64,000 nucleotides of DNA from Arthrobacter sp. CAU 1506 (GCF_005047635.1 NZ_SUKC01000007.1:100856-164855); one strand, 5' to 3'. Shown: positions 44,033 to 53,270, numbered from the stretch's first letter. Notes: a model not told the origin generated them from the sequence alone. Numbers and translations: made by a program.

Positions 44033-45537
44033 GGCTGCCTTCCGGGGGAATGGTAAGTGACAAGGTGCGGGACTTCGGCGCGCACCACGGTGCCGGCCCC
44101 GCCGAAATTCAGGTCGACGTCGAAAGCGCCGTTCCATCGTTCGACGCGCTGGCGCATGAACGCCAGTCCGTGGCCTTCATGCTCAAGGGCCTCACGGGCA
44201 GCACCGGGTGGTTCCGGCTTTCCGCCGTTGTCGCGGACAGTCAATCGAATCTGACCGTTGCTAACGTCGAGGGTAATGACGATCAGGTCGGCGGGCGAAT
44301 GTTTGACGGCATTGTGCACAGCTTCCGCGGCCACGTAATAGAGATCCTCTGCGAGTTCGCCGCCGATCTCGTCCACTACCGCTTCGGCGTTGAGCTCAAA
44401 CTTGACGCCGGTCTGCCGGTGCGTGGTTGCCGTCAGCCTGGTCAGGGCTCCGCGAAGCCCGCTGCTCCCGATGACGGTGGGACGCAGCTGGGTGACAAGT
44501 CCCCTCAGGTCCTTCAGGACGGAACCGGTGATGTCCTCGAGTTCTGCGGCGATTGCATGGATGCGCTGGTCCCGCTCCGGGCCATCGGTCAGGATCTTGA
44601 GCGTTTGTGTCAGCATGCCCATGGAAAAGACTTGCTGCACTGCTGAATCATGAAGATCCCGTGCCAGCCGCTGCCGCTCCTCCCGGTGGGCCGCGCTCCG
44701 CTCCTCTTCCAGCATGGAGGCGTAGTCGATGGCCAGTCCCGCCTGTTCCGCCATCGACGTCAGGAACTCGATGGCTTCCTCGTCGAGGGCCTGCCCCGGT
44801 GCGAGAAACGCGTTAAGGATGCCGATCGTGTTCTGCCGGACCTTGATCGGGATCGAGGCAAACGCGTCCCATGTCGGGTATCGGTGAAACTCGTGCAACG
44901 GCTCCCACGCCGGATTGGACATGAACGCGTCGTAGCGGTGCGGGAATATCACCGGCTTACCCGATTCCATGGCGTTGAGCATTCCCAAATCCGCGCCCCG
45001 CCGTCGACACTCCATAAGGAGGGAAAAGAAGGCGCCGCTCCGAGAAGCTGGAAACCCGGCCATACCAAGCATGTGGAGCTTGTCGCCGGAATACTCGTTG
45101 GTCAACACCTGCACTCCGGCCAGCCCATCGGCCTGCAGAATCTCGTGGGCCAAAGCGCTCAACGTTGCCGGGAGTGAACGTTCGGAGGCCACGCGTGCCG
45201 CTGTTCGCGCCACTGCCATGGCACGCCTTTCGCGCTGTCGCCGGCGCGTCACGTCATAAAACGCGACACTGTAGGCCTCACCCACCCGCTGCATCCGGTA
45301 AGCAAGCTCTACAGAGTTCCCGGCTGCTTTGATCCACGCGGTGCTCCATCCAGTGCCGGATGCCGGCTGCCCCTCGACCAGCCCGCTTTCCCCGGACAGG
45401 AGTGCGTGCAACGGCTGCAAGGCTCCGCCGTGGTTTCCGAGTATGGCCCGGCCACTGGAATTCAGCCGTGTCACGCAGCCAGCCTGGTCCAGAAGCGCCA
45501 GGCCGACAGGCGAGTGCTCCCAATCCTTGTCCGGCAT
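44029..45537 (-). CDS. Soluble sensor histidine kinase with PAS and GAF domains
   Basis: A 502-residue NarL-type kinase without a clear membrane segment. A PAS-like region at about 5-95 is followed by a GAF domain (about 110-275), the HisKA_3 dimerisation helix with the phosphorylated His in RLARDLHDSAVQQ, and a HATPase_c domain (AEAVHNAVKHS, GHGLAFMRQR). The ATG at 45537 is supported by GGGAGGAAC directly upstream; a TTG further up is not. The GAF domain suggests sensing of a small cytoplasmic ligand, possibly an aromatic compound in this setting. Confidence 0.9.
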   Translation of the reverse strand: MPDKDWEHSPVGLALLDQAGCVTRLNSSGRAILGNHGGALQPLHALLSGESGLVEGQPASGTGWSTAWIKAAGNSVELAYRMQRVGEAYSVAFYDVTRRRQRERRAMAVARTAARVASERSLPATLSALAHEILQADGLAGVQVLTNEYSGDKLHMLGMAGFPASRSGAFFSLLMECRRRGADLGMLNAMESGKPVIFPHRYDAFMSNPAWEPLHEFHRYPTWDAFASIPIKVRQNTIGILNAFLAPGQALDEEAIEFLTSMAEQAGLAIDYASMLEEERSAAHREERQRLARDLHDSAVQQVFSMGMLTQTLKILTDGPERDQRIHAIAAELEDITGSVLKDLRGLVTQLRPTVIGSSGLRGALTRLTATTHRQTGVKFELNAEAVVDEIGGELAEDLYYVAAEAVHNAVKHSPADLIVITLDVSNGQIRLTVRDNGGKPEPPGAAREALEHEGHGLAFMRQRVERWNGAFDVDLNFGGAGTVVRAEVPHLVTYHSPGRQP

Positions 45538-45651
45538 GTTCCTCCCGCTCAATACCCGCTCCAACGCGAGCTACATCACACGCGCATCAGAGGATACTCT
45601 GCCGCACGATGAATTGATAAAACGCATCCGTCACTGACAGAGTCGTCCTGT

Positions 45652-46395
45652 TCACCGAAGGAGGCCGCCGCCGTCGTACACCAAGGTTTGGCCGGTGATC
45701 AGCGCGGCGTCGGGCGACGCCAGGTAGGCGGCAAGGCCGGCGAAATGCTCCGGTGTGACATATTCCTTGATCGCCTGCCTGGACATGGTGGCAGCGAAAA
45801 CTTCCTCGCCGGAATGCTCGCGGGTCCCCGGCGTGGCAACTTGGGCCGGGACGATCGCGTTGACGGTGATGCCGTCTGCCCCCAACTCGTTCGCCAGTAC
45901 GCGGGTGAGACCGGTCAGCGCGCCTTTGGAGGCCACATATGCAGCCTGACCGGCATTGCCGGTAAAGAAGGTGCGCGACGCGACGTTGATGACCCGCCCG
46001 CGGTGCTCGCTGGCTTTCAGGTACGGGTAGGCTGCTTGGGTCATCAGGAGCGGCCCGACGGCATTTACATCGAAGTAGCGATGCATCTGGTCGGCCGTCA
46101 CGTCCAGGAAACTGTGCCTGCCGCTGAGCAGACCGGCGTTGTTGACCAGAATGTCCAGCCCGCCGAACTGCTCCGCGACTTTCCGGACAGTGGCGTTGAC
46201 GTCCTCCCGGTCGGTCACGTCGCAGGCAAGAAACTGTACGCCCGCCTCCAGCGGACCTGCCGGCTCCTTGATGTCCAGCGATGCGACTGTGCACCCTTCC
46301 GCCGCCAAGCGGCCGGCGATCCCGCGGCCAAGACCGCCGGAACCGCCGGTCACGATCGCCACCCGGCCCACGAGCCGCGGTGCCGCATCCGCCAT
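45652..46395 (-). CDS. Short-chain dehydrogenase/reductase (ligAB operon)
   Basis: A 247-residue SDR with TGGSGGLG (16-23), NNAG and the catalytic Tyr153-x3-Lys157 (YVASK). Asp after strand 2 (SLDIKE) favours NAD(H). It is last in the operon ligA-ligB-MFS-hydrolase-isomerase-SDR and starts 2 bases after the isomerase-like gene. It may oxidise the ring-cleavage semialdehyde, replacing the LigC dehydrogenase that is missing here, or act on the side chain before cleavage. Confidence 0.87.
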   Translation of the reverse strand: MADAAPRLVGRVAIVTGGSGGLGRGIAGRLAAEGCTVASLDIKEPAGPLEAGVQFLACDVTDREDVNATVRKVAEQFGGLDILVNNAGLLSGRHSFLDVTADQMHRYFDVNAVGPLLMTQAAYPYLKASEHRGRVINVASRTFFTGNAGQAAYVASKGALTGLTRVLANELGADGITVNAIVPAQVATPGTREHSGEEVFAATMSRQAIKEYVTPEHFAGLAAYLASPDAALITGQTLVYDGGGLLR

Positions 46396-46397
46396 GC

Positions 46398-46673
46398 CTA
46401 CCGCTCCTGTGGATGCGTCGCCAGCGGCTCCACGGACACTTCCATCCACGGGAACTGCGGCAGGGACGCCAGAGCGTCATGCAGTTCGGTTGCATCGTCG
46501 GCTTCCCAGAGCCCGACGACGGCGCGCCGCCCTGGGATGCGCCACAGCCGTTTCAGAGTGCCCTCCTGCCTGAGTTCCATGGCGCGTGCCCGTTCCTGGG
46601 ACTTGAGCTGCTGGGCCTGATCCGCACTCATCGAATCAGGCAACGTTGTTTCAAATCGAACGAGGAATTCCAT
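46398..46673 (-). CDS. Muconolactone isomerase-like protein
   Basis: A 91-residue protein with the length and pattern of muconolactone delta-isomerase (CatC): MEFLVRFETTLP at the N-terminus, then LWRIPG and LPQFPWMEVSVEPLATHP at the end. The family forms decameric ferredoxin-like barrels. No catechol 1,2-dioxygenase or CatB is present, so true muconolactone is unlikely; it may isomerise a lactone or enol from the LigAB route. The ribosome site AGGAGG is strong. Confidence 0.85.
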   Translation of the reverse strand: MEFLVRFETTLPDSMSADQAQQLKSQERARAMELRQEGTLKRLWRIPGRRAVVGLWEADDATELHDALASLPQFPWMEVSVEPLATHPQER

Positions 46674-46709
46674 ACCTACTTAACCTCCTGTGTGGTCTGG
46701 CGGAACGGT

Positions 46710-47411
46710 CTAACCGACAATCTTGAGCAACACCGAGGCCAGTTCGTCCGGAGCGGTCACCATGGCTTCATGGCCGGTGTTCACTTCGTAGGTCTCCCAT
46801 CCCGCTGCAGTCGCTTGCTCTGCGAAAGGCCGGAAGACCCGCATCCAATCGACGCACTCGATGTACACGCCGGGCACGTCCTCATACGCTCCGGACAACG
46901 GGAGCGATTCCGTATAGGTCTTCCACGGATGCGGAGTCAGGCGCGCCGCCAGCCAAGCATGGTCAGCAGGTTCGTTGATGCCCAGCTTCTCCAGCGGCCG
47001 GGTGGGGATGAGCCAGCCGAACCCGGACTGTTCTACCGATTCGCGGTAGTGATGAGCAACTGTTTCCGGAAGCAGCTCAATCGCCGGCCTCCCGTCTCCG
47101 ATGAACCCGTCCAGGTGCACCCGGCGGGCAATCCTGTCGGGGACCCGGTCGGCCACGCCGGTGATGACCTGCCCTGCGTAGCTGTGTCCAACCAAGGTGA
47201 CGTCTGTCAGGTCGTACGCTTCGAGGAGCCGCACCAGGTCCTCGATATGCGTGGCCAGACCGACGTCGGGGTTGATCAGGTGGGCCCTGTCGGAAACGCC
47301 TGTCAGCGTTGGGGTAAAGACCCGGTGTCCCTCTTGTTCCAGGAGCGGGACCACTCGTTCCCAGCACCAGCCGCCGTGCCATGCCCCTGGCACCAGGACG
47401 AACGTACTCAT
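46710..47411 (-). CDS. Alpha/beta hydrolase (ligAB operon)
   Basis: A 233-residue small alpha/beta hydrolase. Its VPGAWHGGWCW oxyanion region, nucleophile Ser77 in GHSYAG and late His in NTGHEAM place it with plant SABP2-like and bacterial EstC-like esterases. The ATG at 47411 overlaps the transporter stop (ATGA). It could hydrolyse an aromatic methyl ester before ring cleavage, or a ring-cleavage lactone. Confidence 0.87.
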   Translation of the reverse strand: MSTFVLVPGAWHGGWCWERVVPLLEQEGHRVFTPTLTGVSDRAHLINPDVGLATHIEDLVRLLEAYDLTDVTLVGHSYAGQVITGVADRVPDRIARRVHLDGFIGDGRPAIELLPETVAHHYRESVEQSGFGWLIPTRPLEKLGINEPADHAWLAARLTPHPWKTYTESLPLSGAYEDVPGVYIECVDWMRVFRPFAEQATAAGWETYEVNTGHEAMVTAPDELASVLLKIVG

Positions 47412-48796
47412 GCCTTTCCTTCCCGAATGTTTGCCGGTTCTGTCCGGTGCCCCGGAGCGTTCAGCGCACCGGCGTCTGCGGAAGCAGCGTACCGGCCCAC
47501 TTTCAGCGCGGCCATCGCCACGAAGCTGACGACGCCCATGATGAGCAGATACACGGCGATCGGAGTCGTGGAATTGAAGGCTGCGTACAGACCCGTAGCG
47601 ATCAGCGGCATGAATCCGCCGCCAAGGATGGAGCCGATCTGGTAGGCAGTGGACGCGCCGCTGTAGCGGACCTCCGCGGGGAAGAGTTCGGCGATCAGTG
47701 CTGCCTGCGGGCCAGCCATGAGCGACTGCCCCAGCAGGATGACTGCGAAGGCGATGGCGATGGCAATGGGCTGCCGGGTGTCGACCAGCCAGAAGAACGG
47801 GAAAGACCACACAGCCAGCAGGGCTGCGCCCCAGAGGAAGACGGGCTTCTGCTTGAATCTGTCTGCCAGGAGGGCGCCCAGTGCAACGGTGACAAGGTGG
47901 CAGACCGCTCCGAAGATGATCAGCATCAGCATGGTATTTCGCGACAGCTCAAGCGTCCCGGTTCCGTAGGAGAGCATGTAGACGGAGTAGAGGTAGCCAA
48001 TGGCAGGAGCTGCGATGGAGACAATCCCGGCGAGCAGAACGGTGCCAGTGTGGTGCTTGAAGAGCGTCAGGATCGGAGCCTTGACGTCCTTCTTCCCCTC
48101 CTTCACTTCCTTGAAGGCCGGAGAGTCTTCAATCTTCAGGCGCATCCACAGAGCGATGATGATCAGGACTGCGCTGAACAGGAACGGCAAGCGCCAGCCC
48201 CAGGACGTGAATACTTCCGGGGCGAAGATGTTGGTGACGATGATAAAGACGAGGTTTGAGCCGATGATTCCCACCGGGAGCCCCATTTGCGGGAACGAAC
48301 CGTAGAACGCGCGTCGCTTGCTGGGCGAGTACTCGACTGCCATCAAGACGGCGCCGCCCCATTCGCCTCCGACGCCGATGCCCTGGAGCAGGCGGAAGAC
48401 CACCAGCAGGATCGGTGCCCAAATGCCAATGGTCGCGTAGTTCGGGAGCAGGCCGATCGCCACCGTCGCAATACCCATCAGCAGCATGGAGAGCAGCAGC
48501 ATGGATTTTCGGCCGATGCGATCGCCGAAGTGGCCCATCAGGAGGCCGCCAATGGGGCGGGCCAGGAAGCCGACGGCGAAGGTCGCGAACGCGGCCAGCG
48601 TTCCCGCCATGGCATCGTCGGTCGGGAAGAACTGCGGACCAAAAATCAGCGCCGCCGCAGCTCCATAGATGAAAAAGTCATACCACTCGATCGCGGTCCC
48701 GACGAGGCTTGCCCCCAGGACCTTCTGCCGCTCCTTCACTGAAGGCAGCGATGCGTCCGCCCCCGCCAGCCCGGACGTCGATGTCTGCTGATTCAC
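47408..48796 (-). CDS. MFS transporter of the metabolite:proton symporter (MHS) family
   Basis: A 462-residue, 12-helix transporter. The N-terminal IEWYDFFIYG, the GHFGDRIGRKSML loop and RLLQGIGVGGEWGGAVL are diagnostic of the MHS family, which includes ProP, KgtP, ShiA and aromatic-acid importers. The GTG at 48796 overlaps the ligB stop (GTGA). In this operon it most likely imports the aromatic acid cleaved by LigAB. Confidence 0.92.
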   Translation of the reverse strand: MNQQTSTSGLAGADASLPSVKERQKVLGASLVGTAIEWYDFFIYGAAAALIFGPQFFPTDDAMAGTLAAFATFAVGFLARPIGGLLMGHFGDRIGRKSMLLLSMLLMGIATVAIGLLPNYATIGIWAPILLVVFRLLQGIGVGGEWGGAVLMAVEYSPSKRRAFYGSFPQMGLPVGIIGSNLVFIIVTNIFAPEVFTSWGWRLPFLFSAVLIIIALWMRLKIEDSPAFKEVKEGKKDVKAPILTLFKHHTGTVLLAGIVSIAAPAIGYLYSVYMLSYGTGTLELSRNTMLMLIIFGAVCHLVTVALGALLADRFKQKPVFLWGAALLAVWSFPFFWLVDTRQPIAIAIAFAVILLGQSLMAGPQAALIAELFPAEVRYSGASTAYQIGSILGGGFMPLIATGLYAAFNSTTPIAVYLLIMGVVSFVAMAALKVGRYAASADAGALNAPGHRTEPANIREGKA

Positions 48797-49656
48797 AGTT
48801 GTTCCCTTTCATTGGCATCCGTGGCAAAGAGGGCCAGTGCCGCCGCCGTGTTGGAGGCCGGTACGTGGTAGGTCTCGTGGACTCGCCGGATATCGTCTCC
48901 CAGGGCACCACGCATGATCAGCCACATGATCATTTCGATACCTTCGGAACCTGCCTCCCGGATGTATTCCTCGCGTGAGATCTGGGCCAGCTGCTGCGGG
49001 TCTGTTTCGATCTTCTTGAGGAAATTGCGGTCGAACTCCTCATTGATCAGACCGGCTCGTTCACCGGAGAGCTGATGCGACATCCCGCCGGTTCCGAAGA
49101 CGGCCACCTTGAGATCGCCCGGGAACGAGCGGATCGCCCGCCCGAGCGCCTCGCCAAGGTCAAGGCAGCGCTGGGCCGTCGGCTGCGGATAGTGCAGCAC
49201 ATTGACCAGCATGGGCACCACGGCGCACGGCCATGCATCTCCCGGATCAGGCGTGTACACAGAGAGCGGCACGGTGAGGCCATGGTCGACGTCGAGCTCT
49301 TGCAGCACCGTCAGGTCGAAGCCCTCATCGACGAGGTTCACCAGGAGGTGCTCGGAGAGCTCCGGAGCGCCAACAACATTGGGCACCTTCCGCGGCCCGT
49401 AGCCTTCATCCGCCACTTGATAGTGGGCGGCAGTGCCCAAGGCGAACGTGGGAATCATCGACATGTCGAGGGCATTGGCGTGATCGTTGTAGACCACCAC
49501 GGCAACATCGGGCTTGTGCTCGGCCATCCATTCTCGTGCCGGCGCATAACCGTCGAAGAGCGGCTTCCAGTAGTCATCCGCCGTCTTCTGGTTGTCCATC
49601 GCCGCGCCAATCGAGGGCACGTGCGAGGTGGCCAGGCCCCAGATGATTTCAGCCAA
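48793..49656 (-). CDS. ligB: Protocatechuate 4,5-dioxygenase beta subunit (LigB type)
   Basis: A 287-residue class III extradiol dioxygenase. With a TTG start at 49656 the iron ligand His in LATSHVPSIG is His12, as in SYK-6 LigB. The second ligand is His59 (YNDHANAL), with Glu in GIEMIMW and the acid/base His in GGMSHQLSG. The TTG is favoured by GGAGGGCGG just upstream; an ATG at 49674 would add six residues. It overlaps the ligA end by 8 bases. The ring-opening substrate is protocatechuate or a close catechol acid such as gallate. Confidence 0.88.
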   Translation of the reverse strand: MAEIIWGLATSHVPSIGAAMDNQKTADDYWKPLFDGYAPAREWMAEHKPDVAVVVYNDHANALDMSMIPTFALGTAAHYQVADEGYGPRKVPNVVGAPELSEHLLVNLVDEGFDLTVLQELDVDHGLTVPLSVYTPDPGDAWPCAVVPMLVNVLHYPQPTAQRCLDLGEALGRAIRSFPGDLKVAVFGTGGMSHQLSGERAGLINEEFDRNFLKKIETDPQQLAQISREEYIREAGSEGIEMIMWLIMRGALGDDIRRVHETYHVPASNTAAALALFATDANEREQL

Positions 49657-50005
49657 ACTTCCGCCCTCCTGCATTGAGTTCTGCGATGAACTCTTCAGTC
49701 CTCATGCCCGTGAATACGGCACCAAGGTCCTGCATGGTCTTCTTGTCGATGGCGGCAAGTTTGACGATATAGAAGATGGAGGCGCCGATTTCCGTCATCG
49801 TCTTCCAGTCACGCGCGAGCACAACACGCTTCTGCTCATCGTTGAGGTCGTATTCCTCGCAGTATGCGGCTTCGTCGGCGCTAAACCGTTCCCGGTTATT
49901 GGGATCCTTGAGCGAAAACAGCATGTTGTTCAGGGCTCGCCCGCGCAGGCTCGACTGGGTGTCGTAGACGTGCGTGCCCTCGATCTGTGGAGTGTAGGAC
50001 GGCAC
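49649..50005 (-). CDS. ligA: Protocatechuate 4,5-dioxygenase alpha subunit (LigA type)
   Basis: A 118-residue helical small subunit. The segments RGRALNNMLFSLKDPNNRERF, read in two parts, and AADEAAYC-like ADEAAYCEEYDL match LigA of the LigAB family, which closes the active site of LigB. The GTG start at 50005 follows a strong AAGGAGGAGG. It is the first gene of the ring-cleavage operon, with a GTCTCA palindrome 33 bases upstream of its start. Confidence 0.9.
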   Translation of the reverse strand: MPSYTPQIEGTHVYDTQSSLRGRALNNMLFSLKDPNNRERFSADEAAYCEEYDLNDEQKRVVLARDWKTMTEIGASIFYIVKLAAIDKKTMQDLGAVFTGMRTEEFIAELNAGGRKFG

Positions 50006-50509
50006 AGTGCCTCCTCCTTATTGCTTTGGTGTGATGCGTCTCACCTGAGACACTACGGTCGCAACAAGGGGCAAACATCGGTGGCCTGACCTAATCCGAC
50101 CGCGACATTTGTCCTGCTTGAACGGCTGGCCACATGGCCGGGATCACGGCGCGGGCCACGCGGACTTCCATCCCCGCACACTGTGCCGCGGAGCCCCGAC
50201 CGGACGGTGTACCACTTTGAATCAGAAAATGTTAACAATCTCGTTGTCAAACCTCCAGGCTTCGGATAGCTTGTTAGCGACATCACAAATACCTGCTCGA
50301 GCAGAGCTGCGCTTTGCTTTACTGCGTGATTTCAGAGCAGGCATTGACTGAACGGCCAACCGACAAGGGGAGACCTTTTTGGGCCATGAAATATAAAGGT
50401 ACTTGTCATCACCGGGGTCGATGACCATCGCGATAGACCACCGGACTTTCGAGCCAGAATTCAACAGTCCGAGATTTGAACCCCACACTACATGGAGAGG
50501 TGTTAGCAG
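50006..50509. other. Divergent control region between ligA and an aldehyde dehydrogenase gene
   Basis: The 504 bases are less G/C-rich than the genes beside them. They hold the GTCTCA palindrome (50038-50051), a TTAACA-containing stretch near 50230-50250, a TTGACT (50344-50349) and a TATAAA (50392-50397) that do not form a standard promoter pair. A 68-codon leftward frame ending at 50222 has no ribosome site and is not accepted as a gene. Confidence 0.5.
50038..50051. promoter_or_regulatory. GTCTCA palindrome upstream of ligA
   Basis: GTCTCA (50038-50043) CC TGAGAC (50046-50051) is a perfect 6+2+6 inverted repeat about 33 bases before the ligA start, a good operator position for the ring-cleavage operon. 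Confidence 0.6.
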
Positions 50510-52000
50510 ATGACTGAAGCATTGACCACCCAAGTCACTACGGGGCTCTACATTGGGGGTGAAGTCAGGGACACCGGCGAGACCTACGCCGTGGCGGACC
50601 CCGGCAAACCCGGCGCAGTGGTGGGATACGCCGCCGCGGCGTCCAAGCAGGACGTGGCCGACGCCGTAGCCGCCGCGAAATCCGCCTTCCCGGCCTGGGC
50701 TGCCCTCGGCGCGAAAGAACGGGCCGCCCGGCTCGCCGCAGCCATCGAAGGCCTCGCCGAACTGCGGGACGAGGACGCGGCCATCCTGTCCCAGGAAAAC
50801 GGGAAAATCCGGATGGAAGCCTGGATCGACGCCCTGGTCTTCGACATCCGCTTCCAACTCGCCCTGGCCCTCGCCGACCAGATCGACCAGGGCAAGGTCC
50901 TCGAACCGGCACCGGGCATCCCGGTGACCACCACCGTGGCCTACCAACCACTGGGCGTGGTGACCATCATCGTCCCGTTCAACTGGCCCATCGCCATCCT
51001 CGGCGCCTCGCTGCCGCACGCCCTGCTGGCCGGCAACACCGCCATCCTGAAACCACCGCCCACCACCCCGCTGGCCATCACCCGGGTAGTGCAGCGCGTG
51101 GCGGAGAAACTGCCGCCGGGCGTGCTGAACATCGTCACCGGCCACGACAGCGAGATGGCCGGCCTGATCCAAAACGACGACGTGGCCAAGGTCTGCTTCA
51201 CCGGCAGCGTCGGCGGCGGCAAGAAAATGATGGAAATGGCCTCCAAGTCCCTGACCCGCGTCACCCTCGAACTCGGCGGCAACGACCCCGCGGTCTTCCT
51301 CGACGACGCCATCCTGGACGACACCCACCTGGACCGGCTCTATGCGGCGATCTTCGACACCACCGGGCAAATCTGCATGAACGCCAAACGCGTCTACGTA
51401 CACCGCTCCCGGATGGACGAACTGGTCGCCGGACTCTCCGCCCGGCTGGAAAAAGCCGTCATCGGCTACGGACTCGACGAAACCACCACCATGGGACCGC
51501 TGCACCAGCCCGCGCAGAAAACCTTCGTCGAAGAACTCATCGCCGAAGCCAAGAACGCCGGCGCCGACGTCCGCGAGTTCGGCGAACTGCCCTCCGACCC
51601 CGAACTCCAAGGCGGCAACTTCCTCAAACCCGCCCTCGTGGTCGACCCGGACCCGTCCCTGCGCGTGGTCACCCAGGAACAATTCGGCCCGGTCATCCCG
51701 ATCATCCCCTTCGACACCGAAGAAGAAGCGATCGCGGCCGCGAACGACACCTGGGCAGGCCTCTGCGGATCGGTATGGACCGCGAACAAGGACAAAGCCA
51801 ACACAATCGCTGCGCAACTGGTCTGCGGCTACGTCTGGGTCAACGACCACGGCGCCACCCGACTGGACCTGCGCGCCCCGTTCGGCGGCATGAAGCACTC
51901 CGGCTTCGGCCGCGAACAGGGCATCGAAGGCGTCCGCGCGTTCCAGGACACCCGCTCCATCGCCCACCTGGACGAAGCAGCCGCCGCAGCCGGCCACTAA
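50510..52000 (+). CDS. Aldehyde dehydrogenase (aromatic-aldehyde candidate)
   Basis: A 496-residue NAD(P)-dependent aldehyde dehydrogenase with Asn158 (PFNWP), Glu254 (LELGGN) and nucleophile Cys289 (GQICMNAK). It groups by eye with the DhaS/benzaldehyde-vanillin type rather than the betaine type. The ATG at 50510 follows GGAGAGG. It is monocistronic, divergent from ligA, and ends in a strong hairpin. Oxidation of vanillin or a similar aldehyde to the acid is a reasonable role, not proven. Confidence 0.85.
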   Translation: MTEALTTQVTTGLYIGGEVRDTGETYAVADPGKPGAVVGYAAAASKQDVADAVAAAKSAFPAWAALGAKERAARLAAAIEGLAELRDEDAAILSQENGKIRMEAWIDALVFDIRFQLALALADQIDQGKVLEPAPGIPVTTTVAYQPLGVVTIIVPFNWPIAILGASLPHALLAGNTAILKPPPTTPLAITRVVQRVAEKLPPGVLNIVTGHDSEMAGLIQNDDVAKVCFTGSVGGGKKMMEMASKSLTRVTLELGGNDPAVFLDDAILDDTHLDRLYAAIFDTTGQICMNAKRVYVHRSRMDELVAGLSARLEKAVIGYGLDETTTMGPLHQPAQKTFVEELIAEAKNAGADVREFGELPSDPELQGGNFLKPALVVDPDPSLRVVTQEQFGPVIPIIPFDTEEEAIAAANDTWAGLCGSVWTANKDKANTIAAQLVCGYVWVNDHGATRLDLRAPFGGMKHSGFGREQGIEGVRAFQDTRSIAHLDEAAAAAGH

Positions 52001-52010
52001 TAACAACGAC

Positions 52011-52057
52011 GACGGCGCGTGGCCGGTCCCTGCCTCAAGGGCCGGCCACACGCCGTC
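52011..52057 (+). terminator. Long terminator hairpin after the aldehyde dehydrogenase
   Basis: GACGGCG (52011-52017) and CGCCGTC (52051-52057) close a stem continued by GTGGCCGG/CCGGCCAC across one mismatch. TCGTT follows. The base repeats the GACGGCG motif of the other operon ends. Confidence 0.85.
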
Positions 52058-52086
52058 TCGTTACCCGGCTGGCCCAGCAGCCGCCC

Positions 52087-52150
52087 GCCCCGGGCATCCC
52101 GGGGCCCAGCAAACAGGCCGGCTCCCCCCAACAGGGAAACCGGCCCGTTT
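52087..52150. terminator. Two further hairpins before the convergent operon end
   Basis: GCCCCGGG CAT CCCGGGGC (52087-52105) is a small perfect hairpin. Next, AAAC-GGCCGG (52111-52121) pairs with CCGGCC-GTTT (52140-52150) and is followed by GTTTGTCTGG. They lie between the rightward dehydrogenase and the leftward NTF2-like gene and can serve both. Confidence 0.7.
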
Positions 52151-52280
52151 GTTTGTCTGGTGGACAGTTCAGGGTTATTGCTGGGTTTTCCCACCGCCGG
52201 TGAACTCTCAAAAGGCCGCGCTATCGCGCTCCGGGACGTCGACGTTTGGCTCGCTGAGCATGCCTCGTTTTGGTTGCTGG

Positions 52281-53207
52281 CTAGCGGCGCCGGTCCTTCA
52301 GGAGCACGGCTCCGCCGTTCCACGTGTCGTCCAGATCCTGGATCTCGGCGTCGGTCGCCCACGGAGACTTGCTGAAGTACGGAGAGCCAATGAACGTCGC
52401 CTCGACGGCAGCAATTTCACCGTTCTTTATCTTGAAAATTTCCATAAAACTCCACGTATGCGGCTCCCGGAACGGCGACTCGCGCATCGAGCCATCGGTG
52501 AGCTCATACTTGTCCAGAAGGCCCTTGTGGTCGATAAAGCCTCGGGCGAGGCAAATGCCCCGGGCTTCGTCCACCATGATCCACTCCCGGCGGACCCGCT
52601 CGTTGAATCGCCAGCGGCCCAGCAGGAAGTCCCCGGCGGCCCCTTTTGGCGCCGCCTGATAGCCGTTCTCAATCCGGTAGCAAGTGTCAGCGAACTTGGT
52701 ATAGAGAGTTCCGTCGTTACGGGACAGAGTCTGGAAATATCCGTCTGCCAAGGCCAGCGCGTCGTCCCGGCTGCTCCACTCACTCGGTTCCAGCTTGGCC
52801 GCGATGACCGGCTGGTGGTGCAGTTCGCGCACCTCGCCGAAGGGAGTGGGCGGACCGCTGACGCCGCGCTTGGTGGAGAGCATATGCTCGATCTCGATGA
52901 TCTCCCCGCCTTTCACTTTCAAGCGGATCGTCAGGAAACCGGGGGTGTCGTTCATCATGATGGCCGTGAAAATGCCCACGTTGCCGGTATGCGGATCCGA
53001 GAAGGTCAGCGCTGGACCGAGTTCTTCAGTCACGGCGTCCCAGCTTCCATCGGGGAAGTTCAGCTCGACGTTGTTCTCCGTGTAGCGCACCCGAGGTGAA
53101 ACCGGCAGCAACGATGGCTCGTGCCGGACATAGGCATCCCGGTAACGCTCACCCAACTGCTCGAGTTCGTCCTGGCCGGGCAACTGTGCTGTTTCAGATG
53201 ATCGCAT
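52281..53207 (-). CDS. Tandem NTF2/SnoaL-like protein of unknown function
   Basis: A 308-residue protein I do not recognise by name. It looks like two NTF2/SnoaL-like halves (about 15-150 and 150-300), each starting with a helix pair (LGERYRDAYVRHEPS; DALALADGYFQTLS) and continuing into long strands. This fold binds small hydrophobic ligands and serves as isomerase, dehydratase or lid protein. It is third in a leftward operon behind a carotenoid-oxygenase-family gene and an alpha/beta hydrolase gene, so a role in the same aromatic pathway is likely. The ribosome site is AAGGAAG. Confidence 0.6.
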   Translation of the reverse strand: MRSSETAQLPGQDELEQLGERYRDAYVRHEPSLLPVSPRVRYTENNVELNFPDGSWDAVTEELGPALTFSDPHTGNVGIFTAIMMNDTPGFLTIRLKVKGGEIIEIEHMLSTKRGVSGPPTPFGEVRELHHQPVIAAKLEPSEWSSRDDALALADGYFQTLSRNDGTLYTKFADTCYRIENGYQAAPKGAAGDFLLGRWRFNERVRREWIMVDEARGICLARGFIDHKGLLDKYELTDGSMRESPFREPHTWSFMEIFKIKNGEIAAVEATFIGSPYFSKSPWATDAEIQDLDDTWNGGAVLLKDRRR

Positions 53208-53270
53208 GGTTCCTCTTCCTTGAAGATAGTGACAATGTGCCCATGGGCAGGTCCAATAGCGATGGGCGGT

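Noticed and set aside
46398-46673. Reading the CatC-like gene as proof of a catechol ortho pathway
   Set aside because: No catechol 1,2-dioxygenase, cycloisomerase or enol-lactone hydrolase is present, and the gene is embedded in a ligAB operon.
50222-52051. A 609-codon leftward frame opposite the aldehyde dehydrogenase, ending in the 50-kb gap
   Set aside because: Mostly a mirror of the dehydrogenase. The last 68 codons in the gap read like protein at first sight but lack a ribosome site, and their codon use differs from real genes here.
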